Source: Mycobacterium sp. shizuoka-1
GTDB lineage: Bacteria; Actinomycetota; Actinomycetes; Mycobacteriales; Mycobacteriaceae
Length of the DNA stretch: 62,763 nt
NCBI RefSeq assembly: GCF_002723835.1
Contig: NZ_BEWG01000133.1
Span: 1-62,763, forward strand
Reading direction: 5' to 3'
Positions 8,895 to 18,229 of the stretch are shown here, in pieces. The notes below the pieces were generated by a model. That model saw nothing but the letters and a program-made list of their open reading frames with translations, was not told the origin of the DNA and searched no databases. The stretch's first letter is position 1. Each line of letters opens with the position of its first letter. A program made the position numbers and the translations under genes.

Positions 8895-8912
8895 CACCGC
8901 GTTGCAGCGGTG
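8895..8912. terminator. Hairpin between convergent genes
   Basis: CACCGC-GTTGCA-GCGGTG, a perfect 6-base stem, lies in the 34-base gap between the membrane-protein gene and the 3' end of mmpL. Its position fits a bidirectional terminator without a U-tract, common in mycobacteria. Confidence 0.45.
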
Positions 8913-8923
8913 AGCGGCCAAGA

Positions 8924-11797
8924 CTACGGCGCCTTGCCGACCGGGTCGCCGTCCTCCCACAGCAGCAGCTGGCGCACCGATTGGCGGGTGCCGTAGGGCC
9001 GAAGCATCGAGCTGGCCGGGCGAGGGCGGACCTTCAGCGGCCACCAGAACCACCGTCCGAGCAGAGCGGCAACGGCCGGAGTCATGAACGACCGCACGAT
9101 CAGCGTGTCGAACAGCAGACCCAGGGCGATCGTCGTCCCGATCTGGCCGAGGATCCGTAGGTCGGCGAAGATGAACGACGCCATCGTCGCCGCGAACACC
9201 AGGCCCGCCGCGGTCACCACCGCCCCCGAGCCCGCCATCGCCCGGATGATGCCGGTGTTCAGCCCAGCGCCGATCTCCTCTTGGAACCTCGAGATCAGCA
9301 GCAGGTTGTAGTCCGAGCCCACCGCGAGCAACAAGATCACGGCCAGCGCCAGCACGATCCAGAACAGGTGGATCCCGAAGATGTCCTGCCAGATCAGCAC
9401 GGACAGCCCGAAGGACGCGCCCAGCGACAGCGCCACGGTGCCCACGATGACGACCGCGGCGACGATGCTGCGGGTGATGAACATCATCACCAGCAGGATC
9501 AGGGACAGCGCCGCGATCCCGGCGATCATCAGGTCGTACTTGGCGCCGTCCTGGATGTCCTTGTACGTGGCCGCCGTTCCGGCGAGATAGATCTTGGACC
9601 CCGCCAGGGGTGTGCCCTTGACGGCTTCCTGAGCGGCGTGCCGGATCCCGTCGATGTGCGAAATGCCCTCGGGTGTAGCGGGATCGCCGTCGTGGGTGAT
9701 GATCATCCTGGCGGCTTTGCCGTCCGGCGACAGGAACAGCTTGAGCCCGCGCTGGAACTCCGGGTTGGTGAACGCCTCCGGCGGCAGATAGAACGAATCG
9801 TCGGTCTTGGCCGCGTCGAATGCCTGGCCCAACGCCGTCGAGTTCTGCAGCGCCGCCTGCGCCTGGTCGTTGATGCCCGACGTGGTGGCATAGTTGGTCA
9901 GGGTCAGATCCCGGTTGGTCTGCTGGGTTTCGATCTGCGGCGGGATCAGAGCGAGCAACTTGGGCTGCAGCGCATCGAGTTTCGCGATGCTGCCGGCCAC
10001 GTTGCCCAGTTGATCGGTCAGCGCGTCGATGCCGTCGAGAGCGTCGAACAACGACCGCAGAGCCGCGCAGACCGGGATGTCGTAGCAGTGCGGCTCCCAG
10101 TAGAAGTAGTTGCGCAGCGGCCGGAAGAAGTCGTCGAAGTTGGCGATCTTGTCGCGCAGGTCCTGGGCGGTGGCCACGGTGTCGGCGAACGCCTTGGTCT
10201 GTTCGTCGGTGACTTCGCTGGACTGCTGCTGAAGCACATACTGCTGGCGCAGGATGTCGATCGAATTGTTGATCACCGCAACCTGTTTCAGCAAGTCTGC
10301 GCCGCGCGCCTGCTGGAACGGGAGGTTGTTGATCTGGCTGAGGCTGCCCGCGCTGACTTGGAACGGTATCGACGTGTGGTCCAGCGGTGTACCCAGCGGA
10401 CGGGTGATGGACTGCACCTGAGCGATTCCCGCGGTGTGGAAGACCGCTTTGGCGACGCGCTCCAGCAGGATCATGTCGGTGGAATTACGCAGATCGTGGT
10501 CGGTTTCGATCATCAGCAGCTCCGGATTGAGCCGCGCCTGGGAGAAGTGCCGCTCGGCCGCGGTATAGCCGACATTGGCCGGGGCGCTGGCCGGCATGTA
10601 CCCCCGCGCGTCGTAGCTCGTCTTGTAGGCCGGCAGGGCGATCAGCCCGATCAGCGCGATCGCGACCGTCACCGCCAACACGGGTCCGGGCCAGCGCACG
10701 ATGGCCGTGCCGATCCGACGCCAGCCCTGGGTGCGCATCGGCCGGGCGGGCTCGAACAGGCCGAAATGGCGGCCGATGACCAGCAGGGCCGGCGCCAACG
10801 TCAACGCGGCGACCACCGCGACGAGCACGCCGATCCCGGCCGGCACGCCGAGGCTGTTGAAGTAAGGCAGCCGGGTGAACATCAGACACAGCACCGCGCC
10901 GGCAATCGTCAGCCCCGAGCCCAAGATGATGTGCGCGGTGCCGTGGTACATGGTGTTGTACGCGGTGACCCGGTCCTGCCCGGCGTATCGCGCTTCGTGA
11001 AAGCGGCCGATCAGAAAGATCGCGTAGTCGGTTCCGGCGGCGATCACCAGCAGGGTGAGCAGATTGGTCGAGTACGTCGACAGCGAGATGATGCCCGCGT
11101 TGGCGAGCACGGCGACCGATCCGCGGGACGCGGTGAGCTCGATCATCACCGTGAAGATCACGAAGAACACGGTGGTGAGGCGACGGTAGAGGACGAACAG
11201 CATCACCGCAATCACGCCGATGGTGATCAGGGTGGTCTTCAGGGTGCCGTGCCGGCCCACCTCGAATTGATCGGTGACCAGGGGCGCCGCCCCGGTGACG
11301 TACACCCGCAGCCCGGGCGGCGGTGGGCTGTTGTCGACGATGGAGCGCACCGAGTCCACCGACTCGTTCGCCAATGACTCGCCCTGGTTGCCGGCCAGGT
11401 ACAGCTGCACCAGCGCCGCCTTGCCGTCGGCGCTCTGCGAGCCGGCCGCCGTCAGCGGATCTCCCCAGAAGTCCTGAACATGCTGGACGTGTTGGGTGTC
11501 CTGTTCGAGCTTCTTGACCAACCCGTCGTAGTAGTGGTGGGCGTCGGCGCCCAGCGGCTGATCGCCTTCCAGCACGATCATCGCCGAACTGTCGGAGTCG
11601 AATTCGTCGAACACCGTGCCGATGCGTTTGGCAGCCAGCAGCGACGGCGAATCGTGCGGACTCAGCGACACGTTGTGCTTCTCGGCGACGGTTTCCAGCT
11701 GCGGCACGAAGACGTTGGTCACCACGGCCAGACCGAGCCAAAACAGCGCGATCAGGACGGAGAACCGGCGGATCAGGTCAGGGACCCGCCGACTCAT
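8924..11797 (-). CDS. mmpL: MmpL-type RND transporter
   Basis: A 957-residue membrane protein of the mycobacterial RND family. Both halves carry the conserved proton-relay motif, GTDYAIFLIGRFHEAR in the first and GSDYNLLLISRFQEE in the second, with the usual two large periplasmic loops and about 12 membrane segments. It is most like the MmpL4/MmpL5 group, which export siderophores, lipids or drugs together with an MmpS partner. The ATG at 11797 overlaps the mmpS stop in an ATGA junction, so translation is coupled. Substrate cannot be read from sequence. No regulator gene adjoins, but two dyads lie upstream of mmpS. Confidence 0.93.
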   Translation of the reverse strand: MSRRVPDLIRRFSVLIALFWLGLAVVTNVFVPQLETVAEKHNVSLSPHDSPSLLAAKRIGTVFDEFDSDSSAMIVLEGDQPLGADAHHYYDGLVKKLEQDTQHVQHVQDFWGDPLTAAGSQSADGKAALVQLYLAGNQGESLANESVDSVRSIVDNSPPPPGLRVYVTGAAPLVTDQFEVGRHGTLKTTLITIGVIAVMLFVLYRRLTTVFFVIFTVMIELTASRGSVAVLANAGIISLSTYSTNLLTLLVIAAGTDYAIFLIGRFHEARYAGQDRVTAYNTMYHGTAHIILGSGLTIAGAVLCLMFTRLPYFNSLGVPAGIGVLVAVVAALTLAPALLVIGRHFGLFEPARPMRTQGWRRIGTAIVRWPGPVLAVTVAIALIGLIALPAYKTSYDARGYMPASAPANVGYTAAERHFSQARLNPELLMIETDHDLRNSTDMILLERVAKAVFHTAGIAQVQSITRPLGTPLDHTSIPFQVSAGSLSQINNLPFQQARGADLLKQVAVINNSIDILRQQYVLQQQSSEVTDEQTKAFADTVATAQDLRDKIANFDDFFRPLRNYFYWEPHCYDIPVCAALRSLFDALDGIDALTDQLGNVAGSIAKLDALQPKLLALIPPQIETQQTNRDLTLTNYATTSGINDQAQAALQNSTALGQAFDAAKTDDSFYLPPEAFTNPEFQRGLKLFLSPDGKAARMIITHDGDPATPEGISHIDGIRHAAQEAVKGTPLAGSKIYLAGTAATYKDIQDGAKYDLMIAGIAALSLILLVMMFITRSIVAAVVIVGTVALSLGASFGLSVLIWQDIFGIHLFWIVLALAVILLLAVGSDYNLLLISRFQEEIGAGLNTGIIRAMAGSGAVVTAAGLVFAATMASFIFADLRILGQIGTTIALGLLFDTLIVRSFMTPAVAALLGRWFWWPLKVRPRPASSMLRPYGTRQSVRQLLLWEDGDPVGKAP

Positions 11798-12240
11798 CCG
11801 GACTTGTCCAGGCAATAGGTGAAGGCGTTGAGGGTGTTGACCGTGCGCTCGTCTTTGACGACGTCGTCGATCTTGATCCGGCAGCCGATGGCGTCACTGT
11901 CGCCCTGAGCCGAGACGTTCACGAACACCGCCGGCTGGGTGGTGGTCGTGTCGTAGGCCCATGGCAACGTGACCGAGTCGGCACGCTGCGGCTGGGCGTT
12001 GACGTCGGTGTAGGTGATGGTCGCCACCGTGCCCGGCGGCCCGAAAACCTCCATGACCACGTGCTTCGGGTTGAACGGGACGATGTCGTTGCCCGCGCCG
12101 CTGGGGGTGGAGGTGACGTCGTGCGAGCCGAAGATGCCGTGCAGCCGGTACACCGCGAAGCCCGCCACTGCGACCACCACGACCGCCACCAGCAGCATCC
12201 AGCGCTTGGTCAATCGGCGTCCGACCGAAACCCGCTGCAT
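11794..12240 (-). CDS. mmpS: MmpS-family transport accessory protein
   Basis: A 148-residue protein: a short basic cytoplasmic N-terminus, one membrane helix (about residues 15-33) and a periplasmic domain ending with two cysteines (IGCRIKID and TYCLDKSG), matching MmpS4/MmpS5. It is the first gene of the mmpS-mmpL operon and works with the transporter at the membrane. GAAAGGGT precedes the ATG. Upstream, 12304-12316 and 12318-12338 carry inverted repeats that probably regulate the operon. Confidence 0.9.
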   Translation of the reverse strand: MQRVSVGRRLTKRWMLLVAVVVVAVAGFAVYRLHGIFGSHDVTSTPSGAGNDIVPFNPKHVVMEVFGPPGTVATITYTDVNAQPQRADSVTLPWAYDTTTTQPAVFVNVSAQGDSDAIGCRIKIDDVVKDERTVNTLNAFTYCLDKSG

Positions 12241-12303
12241 CCGTGACCCTTTCGTGAGCGGCGACAGGCGCTGACGGTGACGAAACTTCCGTAGGGCGGC
12301 TTA

Positions 12304-12338
12304 TCAACTTCGTTGACAGTACGACACGGGACCGTACT
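12304..12338. promoter_or_regulatory. Two adjacent inverted repeats upstream of mmpS
   Basis: TCAAC-TTC-GTTGA (12304-12316) is followed one base later by AGTACG-N9-CGTACT (12318-12338). Both are perfect dyads about 65-100 bases upstream of the mmpS start and 20-55 bases from the end of the next gene. TetR or MarR repressors commonly bind such sites upstream of mmpS-mmpL operons; none is encoded next to this one, so the regulator would act from elsewhere. Confidence 0.5.
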
Positions 12339-12357
12339 CCACAACAGTGGAACGGGG

Positions 12358-13728
12358 CTAGGCCGACTTGTCGTCGCCGGAGTCGTCGGTCCCGGGCCGG
12401 CGGCTCTGATGCACCGGGGATTCCCAGGTGTAGGGCTCGTCCGGGTGGCCCGAGCCGCCCAGGATGAACGTCCGGTCGCTTCGGTCGGCGCGCGCGATGG
12501 ACGTCAGCCACGTCGCGACGGTGCTGACGCGGTTGCGTACGCCGGTGAGGAAAGCGATATGGATGACGCCCCAGCCGAGCCAGCCGAGCAGGCCGGCCAG
12601 TTTCACGGGCCCGGCCTGCAGCAGCGCGTGGCCGCGGCTGATGTAGGCCGCCGACCCGAGGTCGCGGTACCGAAAGTCTCTTCGCGACCGTCCCGCGAGG
12701 TCACGGGCGATACAGGAGGCGGCGTGCAGCCCACCCTGCATGGCGTTCTCGGCGACCCCGGGCAGCCCGTCGCGGCCGGCCAGATCGCCGATGACGAATA
12801 CCTCGGGATGGCCCGGCACCGAGAGGTCGGCATTGACCGCGATGCGCCCGGAGCGGTCGGTGTCGGCACCCAGCATCTCGGCGGCGTGCCGGGCGAAGGG
12901 CACCGCCTCGACGCCGGCCGTCCACAACACGGTGCGGGTGGCGTAGTCCTGGTTGTGCCCGGTGGCCTTCGAACTGACCGTCACCCCGTCCGCCCGGACG
13001 TCGGTGACGTGCACGCCAAAGTGCAACTCGACCCCGAGGTTCTCGAGGATGCCCTGCGCCCGCCGGGCCAGCGCCGGTGTGAAGGCCTTGAGTACCCGGT
13101 CGCCGCCGTCGAACAACAGCACCCGCGCCTCCTCCGGCTGGATGCTGTGGAACTCGTTGGCCAACGATCGCGTAGCCAATTCCCTTATCTGGCCAGCTAA
13201 TTCGACGCCGGTCGGGCCTGCGCCGGCGACCGCGAAGGTGAGCCACTCGTCGCGCTCGGGACCGGGCGGCAGCGTCTCGGCGATCTCGAAGGCGGCGAAC
13301 ACCCGGCGGCGGATGCTCAGCGCGTCGTCCAGGGTCTTCATGCCTGGAGCCCAGTTCGCGAACTCTTCTCTGCCGAAATACGACTGGCGCATGCCGGCAG
13401 CGATCACCAGATAGTCGTACTCGACGTCGAAGGTCGATTCGCAGGGGCGGCGGGCGGTGACGCGCCGGGCTTGGGCGTCGAGTCGGATCGCCTCCCCGAG
13501 CAGCGTGGTGACGTTGTGGTGGTCCTGGAGTTCCTCACGAAGCGAACGGCTGATCTGTCCGATGCTCAGTGTTCCTGTCGCACATTGATACAGCAGCGGT
13601 TGGAACACGTGGCACGCCGCGCGGTCCAGCAGCACGACGTCGACGTCGGCCTTCCGGAAACGGCGGGCACAGAACAGTCCGCCGAATCCGCCACCAATGA
13701 TGACCACTCTGGGCCGTCGGCTAGTCAT
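12358..13728 (-). CDS. FAD-dependent NADH dehydrogenase, NDH-2-like
   Basis: A 456-residue flavoprotein. FAD-binding GGGFGG is near residues 12-17, a second dinucleotide fold is GAGPTGVELAGQI, and VFVIGDLAG near 320 completes the FAD site. The C-terminal hydrophobic helix (KLAGLLGWLGWGVIHIAFL) is the usual membrane-association segment of type II NADH:quinone dehydrogenases. It would oxidise NADH and reduce menaquinone at the inner face without proton pumping. The C-terminal tail is hydrophilic. Downstream of the universal stress protein on the opposite side, co-directional with it. It may be a second NDH-2 rather than the housekeeping ndh. Confidence 0.87.
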   Translation of the reverse strand: MTSRRPRVVIIGGGFGGLFCARRFRKADVDVVLLDRAACHVFQPLLYQCATGTLSIGQISRSLREELQDHHNVTTLLGEAIRLDAQARRVTARRPCESTFDVEYDYLVIAAGMRQSYFGREEFANWAPGMKTLDDALSIRRRVFAAFEIAETLPPGPERDEWLTFAVAGAGPTGVELAGQIRELATRSLANEFHSIQPEEARVLLFDGGDRVLKAFTPALARRAQGILENLGVELHFGVHVTDVRADGVTVSSKATGHNQDYATRTVLWTAGVEAVPFARHAAEMLGADTDRSGRIAVNADLSVPGHPEVFVIGDLAGRDGLPGVAENAMQGGLHAASCIARDLAGRSRRDFRYRDLGSAAYISRGHALLQAGPVKLAGLLGWLGWGVIHIAFLTGVRNRVSTVATWLTSIARADRSDRTFILGGSGHPDEPYTWESPVHQSRRPGTDDSGDDKSA

Positions 13729-13788
13729 GTCTCACTTCTACCCGCTGCGGGCCGGTTCACCCAGACGCCCGGGTGCCACGCGCCGCCG

Positions 13789-14652
13789 TCAGCCGCGCGG
13801 CCAGACGATCATCGGCACCGGCAGCGCCCGCATGATCTTGCTCGCGGAATGGCCCAGGAAGAGGCGCTTGGGCGCGGCCAGTCGACTCGAGCCGACGAGG
13901 ACCACCTCGCTGTCCTGGAAGTCCAGGCCCAGCACCGCATCTTCGAGCGAATGTCCGTGTCCCACAACGCTCGTCACCGGGACACCGGCCGGCAGGGCGG
14001 CCGCCGCCTTGTCCACCAGACCAGCGGCGTGCTGTTGGGCCAGCTGCGTCCACTCCTGCCGACGCTCCTCGCTGCCGCCCTCGCCGACCGCGACGAGCGA
14101 CATCAACCGCAGCGGCACCTGCCATTCCGACGCCAGCCGAATCGCATTGTCGAAGAGGTTCTCGTTGCCAGGGCGCATCCCGATCGCGCAGGTGATCCTG
14201 GTGATGCGGTCGTGCGGTTCGTATTCGGCCGGGGCCAGCGCCACCGGGACCTCCGAGGCGTGCAGCAGCGCATCGGCCAGGCTGCCCAGCCCGAACCGTC
14301 CGCTGCGCACCCGGTGGAAGGTGCCGACGACGATCAACGCCGCCTCGCCCTGCTCGGGATCGGTCGCCGCGTCGAGCAGGCCCTCGGTGATGGAGTCCGC
14401 CCGTCGCAGGTGTCCCTCAGCCGCGACGCCGGCCGGCACCCTGGCCAGCCCGTCCTCGAGCCATTCGCGACCCTGCTCTTCCACTTCGGCGTTGAACGCC
14501 TGGTCGGGCGAGTACCGATGGAAGGTCGGGGCGTCGCTGGGCAACACCGCGACCAGATCCAGGGACGCGCCGGAAGACCGGGCCAGGGTGGCGGCGAGAT
14601 TGACCCCGTCAAGGCCGCGTTGGCGAGGGCCATAACCGACGACGTACCGCAT
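13789..14652 (-). CDS. Universal stress protein, tandem USP domains
   Basis: A 287-residue cytoplasmic protein with two USP folds (about 1-140 and 150-287). The second ends with the nucleotide-binding-like motif VGSSRLAAPKRLFLGHSASKIMRA, giving the G-x2-G-x9-GS/T pattern. The start at 14652 places the protein at the first beta strand (MRYVVGYG); longer frames upstream are rejected. It is divergent from the APC permease at 14819. The same USP-permease association occurs in other mycobacteria (for example Rv2319c-Rv2320c), suggesting that the stress protein regulates or senses the transporter. Confidence 0.85.
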   Translation of the reverse strand: MRYVVGYGPRQRGLDGVNLAATLARSSGASLDLVAVLPSDAPTFHRYSPDQAFNAEVEEQGREWLEDGLARVPAGVAAEGHLRRADSITEGLLDAATDPEQGEAALIVVGTFHRVRSGRFGLGSLADALLHASEVPVALAPAEYEPHDRITRITCAIGMRPGNENLFDNAIRLASEWQVPLRLMSLVAVGEGGSEERRQEWTQLAQQHAAGLVDKAAAALPAGVPVTSVVGHGHSLEDAVLGLDFQDSEVVLVGSSRLAAPKRLFLGHSASKIMRALPVPMIVWPRG

Positions 14653-14818
14653 GCTTGGTGACGCTAACACGGGTGGTCGGTGCCGGTGGTCCTCTGCAGA
14701 AACGTTCTGCCCCTGGAAAGCTGAACGGGTTGGTGTCGCCCAAAAAGTGCCGGAGCAGTCGCCGTTGTGGTAAGCCACAGCGTACGAATCCGGACGATTT
14801 GATGATGGTGGGTCGAAG

Positions 14819-16192
14819 ATGAGTCAGGTTGCCTCTGGGCCGAACGGCACCACCCAACTCGCCAGGACACTGGGTCTGTGGGCGATCGTGGGCCTCGGTC
14901 TGGGCTACATGACACCGACGGTCGTGTTCGACACCTTCGGCATCGTCTCGACCGAGACCGGCAACGTCGTCCCGACCGCGTACATCTTCGCGTTGGTGGT
15001 GATGATGTTCACCGCGATCAGCTACGGCCGGATGACGCAGATCTTCCCGTCGGCCGGATCGGCATACACCTACACCTCCGAAACCATCAGCCCCAACGTC
15101 GGATTCCTGATCGGGTGGGCGGCGCTGCTCGACTATCTGCTGCTGCCGTTGGTCAACGCGTTGATCATTCGCAGCTATCTGTTCTCGTTCTTCCCGTCCG
15201 CCCCGGCCTGGATCTGGGTGGTCGTCTACGTCGCGATCATCACCGGAATGTGTTTGTTCAGCATGACCAACACGTCACGGGCGAACATGATCCTGGTGGT
15301 CTTCGAAGTGGTGCTGATCGGAGTGTTCCTCATCCTCGCGGCCAAGTCGCTGATCGACGGAATGGGCAACGGCACCCTGTTCTCCACCCAGCCGCTGTGG
15401 CACGAGGGCGTGCACCTCAATCTCGTCATCACCGGCGCCACCATCGTGGCGTTCTCGTTCATCGGCTTCGACGCGATCACGATGTACACCGAGGAGGCCA
15501 AGGATTCCTCGACCGTGCCGAAAGCGATCATGCTGGCCCTGGTGATCGGCGGCCTGATCTTCTTCGTCGCGGCCTTCTTCACCCAGTCGCTGTTTCCGGA
15601 CGTGTCGAACTTCAGCCAGGAATCCCTGGAGAACAGCGCGCTGCCCGAGATCGCCTTCAATGTCGGTGGGCATCTGTTCAAGATCGCGCTCACCGCGGCG
15701 GCGTTCGCGGCCACGGTGGCCTCCAGCCTGGCGTCCCACGCGTCCGTTTCGCGGCTGCTCTACGTCATGGGTCGCAACGGCCGCGGTCCGATCGGACGAT
15801 TCTTCGGATACCTGCACCCGAGTTTCCAAACCCCGGCGTACGCGATCGTTTTCGTCGGCCTGGTCTCGCTGCTGGCGATCGCGTTCAACCTCGACTTCGT
15901 GGCCTCGCTGATCAACTTCGGCGCCCTGGTCGCGTTCACGTTCGTCAACCTCACCGTGATCGTGTACTTCGCCTACCGCCGCCGCGAAGTCCGCGGGCTG
16001 AGTCAGATCGTGCGCAACATCGTCCTGCCGGGCATCGGCGTCACGCTCACCGTTGTTCTGTGGCTGTACCTTTCGGCCGAGTCGACCCGATACGGCATCA
16101 TCTGGTTCGGCATCGGGATTGTCGTGCTGTTCTGGTTGACCCGCTTCTTCCGCAGGCCGCTCACCGTCAACATGGGTGAGGCCGAGACCTAG
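14819..16192 (+). CDS. APC-family amino acid permease
   Basis: A 457-residue protein with about 12 membrane helices. GLGYMTPTVVFDTFGIVS in the first helix and SFIGFDAITMYTEEAKD in the middle are characteristic of the APC amino acid/polyamine transporters. Divergent from a universal stress protein. The TAG stop shares the CTAG tetramer with the TAG of the convergent acyltransferase. Substrate cannot be fixed; an amino acid or amine is expected from the family. Confidence 0.87.
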   Translation: MSQVASGPNGTTQLARTLGLWAIVGLGLGYMTPTVVFDTFGIVSTETGNVVPTAYIFALVVMMFTAISYGRMTQIFPSAGSAYTYTSETISPNVGFLIGWAALLDYLLLPLVNALIIRSYLFSFFPSAPAWIWVVVYVAIITGMCLFSMTNTSRANMILVVFEVVLIGVFLILAAKSLIDGMGNGTLFSTQPLWHEGVHLNLVITGATIVAFSFIGFDAITMYTEEAKDSSTVPKAIMLALVIGGLIFFVAAFFTQSLFPDVSNFSQESLENSALPEIAFNVGGHLFKIALTAAAFAATVASSLASHASVSRLLYVMGRNGRGPIGRFFGYLHPSFQTPAYAIVFVGLVSLLAIAFNLDFVASLINFGALVAFTFVNLTVIVYFAYRRREVRGLSQIVRNIVLPGIGVTLTVVLWLYLSAESTRYGIIWFGIGIVVLFWLTRFFRRPLTVNMGEAET

Positions 16193-17070
16193 GCACCAGC
16201 CGGCGCCGCGCGAACCGGCGGCCGCGTCGCCCTGCTCCAGGCAAGCGGATTGAGCTGCCGATAGGGATCTTGGCTGCGGATCTCGAGGAGACCGGCCAGT
16301 TGCTGTTCGAGCGCGTCCTGAGTCTGCGCCTTGACGTCGGCCACCCACGAATCATTCTGGCGGCGTGTCGGTTTGGTGGTGTCGATCGGAGAGCCGAAGC
16401 GCAGGTACATCCGCTGGGGACGCGGGATGGTTGTCAGTCCGACGCCGCGGGTGAGCGGCAGGCCCATCTCGGGCTTACCCGTCACCCGCTCCATGACCGT
16501 GGTGGTGAACCGGCCGAACGCGCTGTCCCTGGGAAAGACGCTCTTGTACACGTCGTCGCCGCCGACCAGCGCGACCGGCACGATGGGATAGGAACTCTCC
16601 ACGGCGACCCTCGCAAATCCCGCGCGGCCTTTCCAGAGCAGCGTGTGTTCCTCGCCCTTGAACTTGTTCATCTCGCGGCCCCCACCGGGGAACACCAGGA
16701 TGGTCTCGTCGTTGCGCATCAACTCGCGCGCAGTGTCGGGGTGTCCGACGACGGCTCCGTAGGCCGCCAGCGCATCTCCGACGATGCCGGGTGCGTAACG
16801 GATCGCCGTTACCGCCAGCGGCCTGACCCGGGTTCCGATCTCCTGGCGCACGAAGTACGGGATAAGAACCACTTCGCCTGCGCCGTGGGTGTGGTTGCCG
16901 ACCAACAGAAACCGGCCGTCGCGCGGGAGGTTCTCCAGCCCGTCGACGTAGGGCCGGTAGAGATCGATCACCGGGGAGAGACCGTCGAGCACGGATTCGA
17001 CGACGGGTCGCAAGGCTCGGACCCGTCGCGGGGGATTCGTGATCTGGTCAATGTCGGCTACCGCGGTCAT
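16189..17070 (-). CDS. PlsC-like acyltransferase (lysophospholipid acyltransferase family)
   Basis: A 293-residue protein. The catalytic block is GNHTHGAGEVVLIPYF, with NHTHxxxE in place of the canonical NHxxxxD, and the substrate block is VFPGGGREMNK. This pattern is seen in mycobacterial diacylglycerol/phospholipid acyltransferases of the 1-acyl-sn-glycerol type. Acyl-CoA-dependent esterification of a glycerolipid at the membrane is likely. AGGAGCG precedes the ATG at 17070; a 9-residue longer form starts at 17097. A 16-base palindrome lies 40 bases upstream. Confidence 0.82.
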   Translation of the reverse strand: MTAVADIDQITNPPRRVRALRPVVESVLDGLSPVIDLYRPYVDGLENLPRDGRFLLVGNHTHGAGEVVLIPYFVRQEIGTRVRPLAVTAIRYAPGIVGDALAAYGAVVGHPDTARELMRNDETILVFPGGGREMNKFKGEEHTLLWKGRAGFARVAVESSYPIVPVALVGGDDVYKSVFPRDSAFGRFTTTVMERVTGKPEMGLPLTRGVGLTTIPRPQRMYLRFGSPIDTTKPTRRQNDSWVADVKAQTQDALEQQLAGLLEIRSQDPYRQLNPLAWSRATRPPVRAAPAGA

Positions 17071-17109
17071 GTGCGCTCCTGTGGCTCGGCCTTGCACGTC
17101 ATCGTACCG

Positions 17110-17125
17110 AACGAACTAGTTCGTT
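17110..17125. promoter_or_regulatory. Perfect 16-base palindrome, probable TetR-type operator
   Basis: AACGAACTAGTTCGTT is fully self-complementary and lies 40 bases upstream of the acyltransferase start. Palindromes of this size and composition are typical operators for TetR regulators in actinobacteria. No TetR gene lies next to it. Confidence 0.55.
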
Positions 17126-17173
17126 TGTTATCGACATGATGAGGATTCCACCGGTCGCATCCGCACCGGCGCC

Positions 17174-18115
17174 TTAGTTGACCGTGACGTGGACGTGGTT
17201 GAAGTGGTTGGCCACCCGCCACATCGTGTACGACACCCCGAAGCGCTCCGCCTGGCTGAGGATGTCGGCATTGATCGCGTCCCCGAGCGCCATGTCGCTG
17301 CCGATCATCAGGTCGATGGCACGCCCGCTCGGGTGGTCAGGAAGCGGATCCGAGCGCACGCCGCCGATGGACTGCACGCCGGGGTAGGTGGCGATGACAT
17401 ACGCCGCGAGTGTTCGCGCGTTGGGCACCAGCCCGTTCATCCCGACCGTGGGGATCGCGCCGCCCGGTCCCAGCAGGGCCTGCTGGGCGGCCGGTAGCGC
17501 GTAGTAGGTCGCCCGGACCAGTCTGACCTGGCCCTCGACCTCGGTCTGTCTGGTCTGCAGTTCGGCGCGCACCGCGGCGGCCGCGTCCGCAGCCGCTCGG
17601 GCGTCGGCAGCCGATCGGTCCGAGGCCGCTTCGGCCATCTCGGCGAGTTGCTTGGCGGTCCGGAAACTTCGCAGCTGCCCGGACATCTGCTCGGTGATCG
17701 CCCGCTGGAACGCCAGTTCGTCGATCAGCCGCTGGGGTGATGCGGCGGTGAAGAACGCACTCACGCTGTCGGTGCGCCCGCCGGCATAAAACGCGGCCGC
17801 GGCTTGGTCGACGGTGCCTTGATAGGCAGCCAACTCGGACCTGGCCGCATCGAGTGCCACGAGCGCGTCGGCATGCTTTCTCTCCGCCTCGCTCTGCAGT
17901 TGCACCTTCGCGGCGAGATCCTGCTCGACGGCCTGGGCGGTCTCGATGAGCTGCTGGGCCTGCTTCGTCAGCTCGTTCAGTTTCGCGAGCTCATCGGATT
18001 CGGGCTCGGCGTACGCCGACCCGGCCGACACCACGCAGAGCGCCACCAGGCTCGCGATCGCCGCCGACGCCCTACTCGGACTCGATTTCGGCGCCAAATG
18101 CCGGGGAAACTTCAC
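17174..18115 (-). CDS. Secreted coiled-coil protein with DD-peptidase-like C-terminal domain
   Basis: A 313-residue exported protein. A signal peptide covers about residues 1-36 (cleavage after SAYA). Long helical, alanine/glutamate-rich segments (about 40-205) probably form coiled coils. The C-terminal domain (about 225-313) contains HPSGRAIDLM and NHFNHVHVTVN, the H...D...H pattern of the M15/hedgehog-type fold (ARB-07466-like in mycobacteria). It probably acts in cell-wall remodelling, either as a peptidase or as a binding domain. GTG start at 18115 with AAGGATG upstream. Confidence 0.75.
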   Translation of the reverse strand: MKFPRHLAPKSSPSRASAAIASLVALCVVSAGSAYAEPESDELAKLNELTKQAQQLIETAQAVEQDLAAKVQLQSEAERKHADALVALDAARSELAAYQGTVDQAAAAFYAGGRTDSVSAFFTAASPQRLIDELAFQRAITEQMSGQLRSFRTAKQLAEMAEAASDRSAADARAAADAAAAVRAELQTRQTEVEGQVRLVRATYYALPAAQQALLGPGGAIPTVGMNGLVPNARTLAAYVIATYPGVQSIGGVRSDPLPDHPSGRAIDLMIGSDMALGDAINADILSQAERFGVSYTMWRVANHFNHVHVTVN

Positions 18116-18229
18116 GACTGCGCATCCTTATGACTGCCGCCGACGTCGTCTTCGTCGAACTGCCGACCCCAGTGGCTGAGGTCTCGGCAAGGTTACGAAA
18201 GGTCGCGGACGTTGTCCAACCGCAGCGCA

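Noticed and set aside
9281..11377. A 698-residue open frame on the plus strand opposite mmpL
   Set aside because: It is an antisense shadow: low-complexity, Arg/Gln/His-rich composition without domains, on a strand opposite a complete MmpL.
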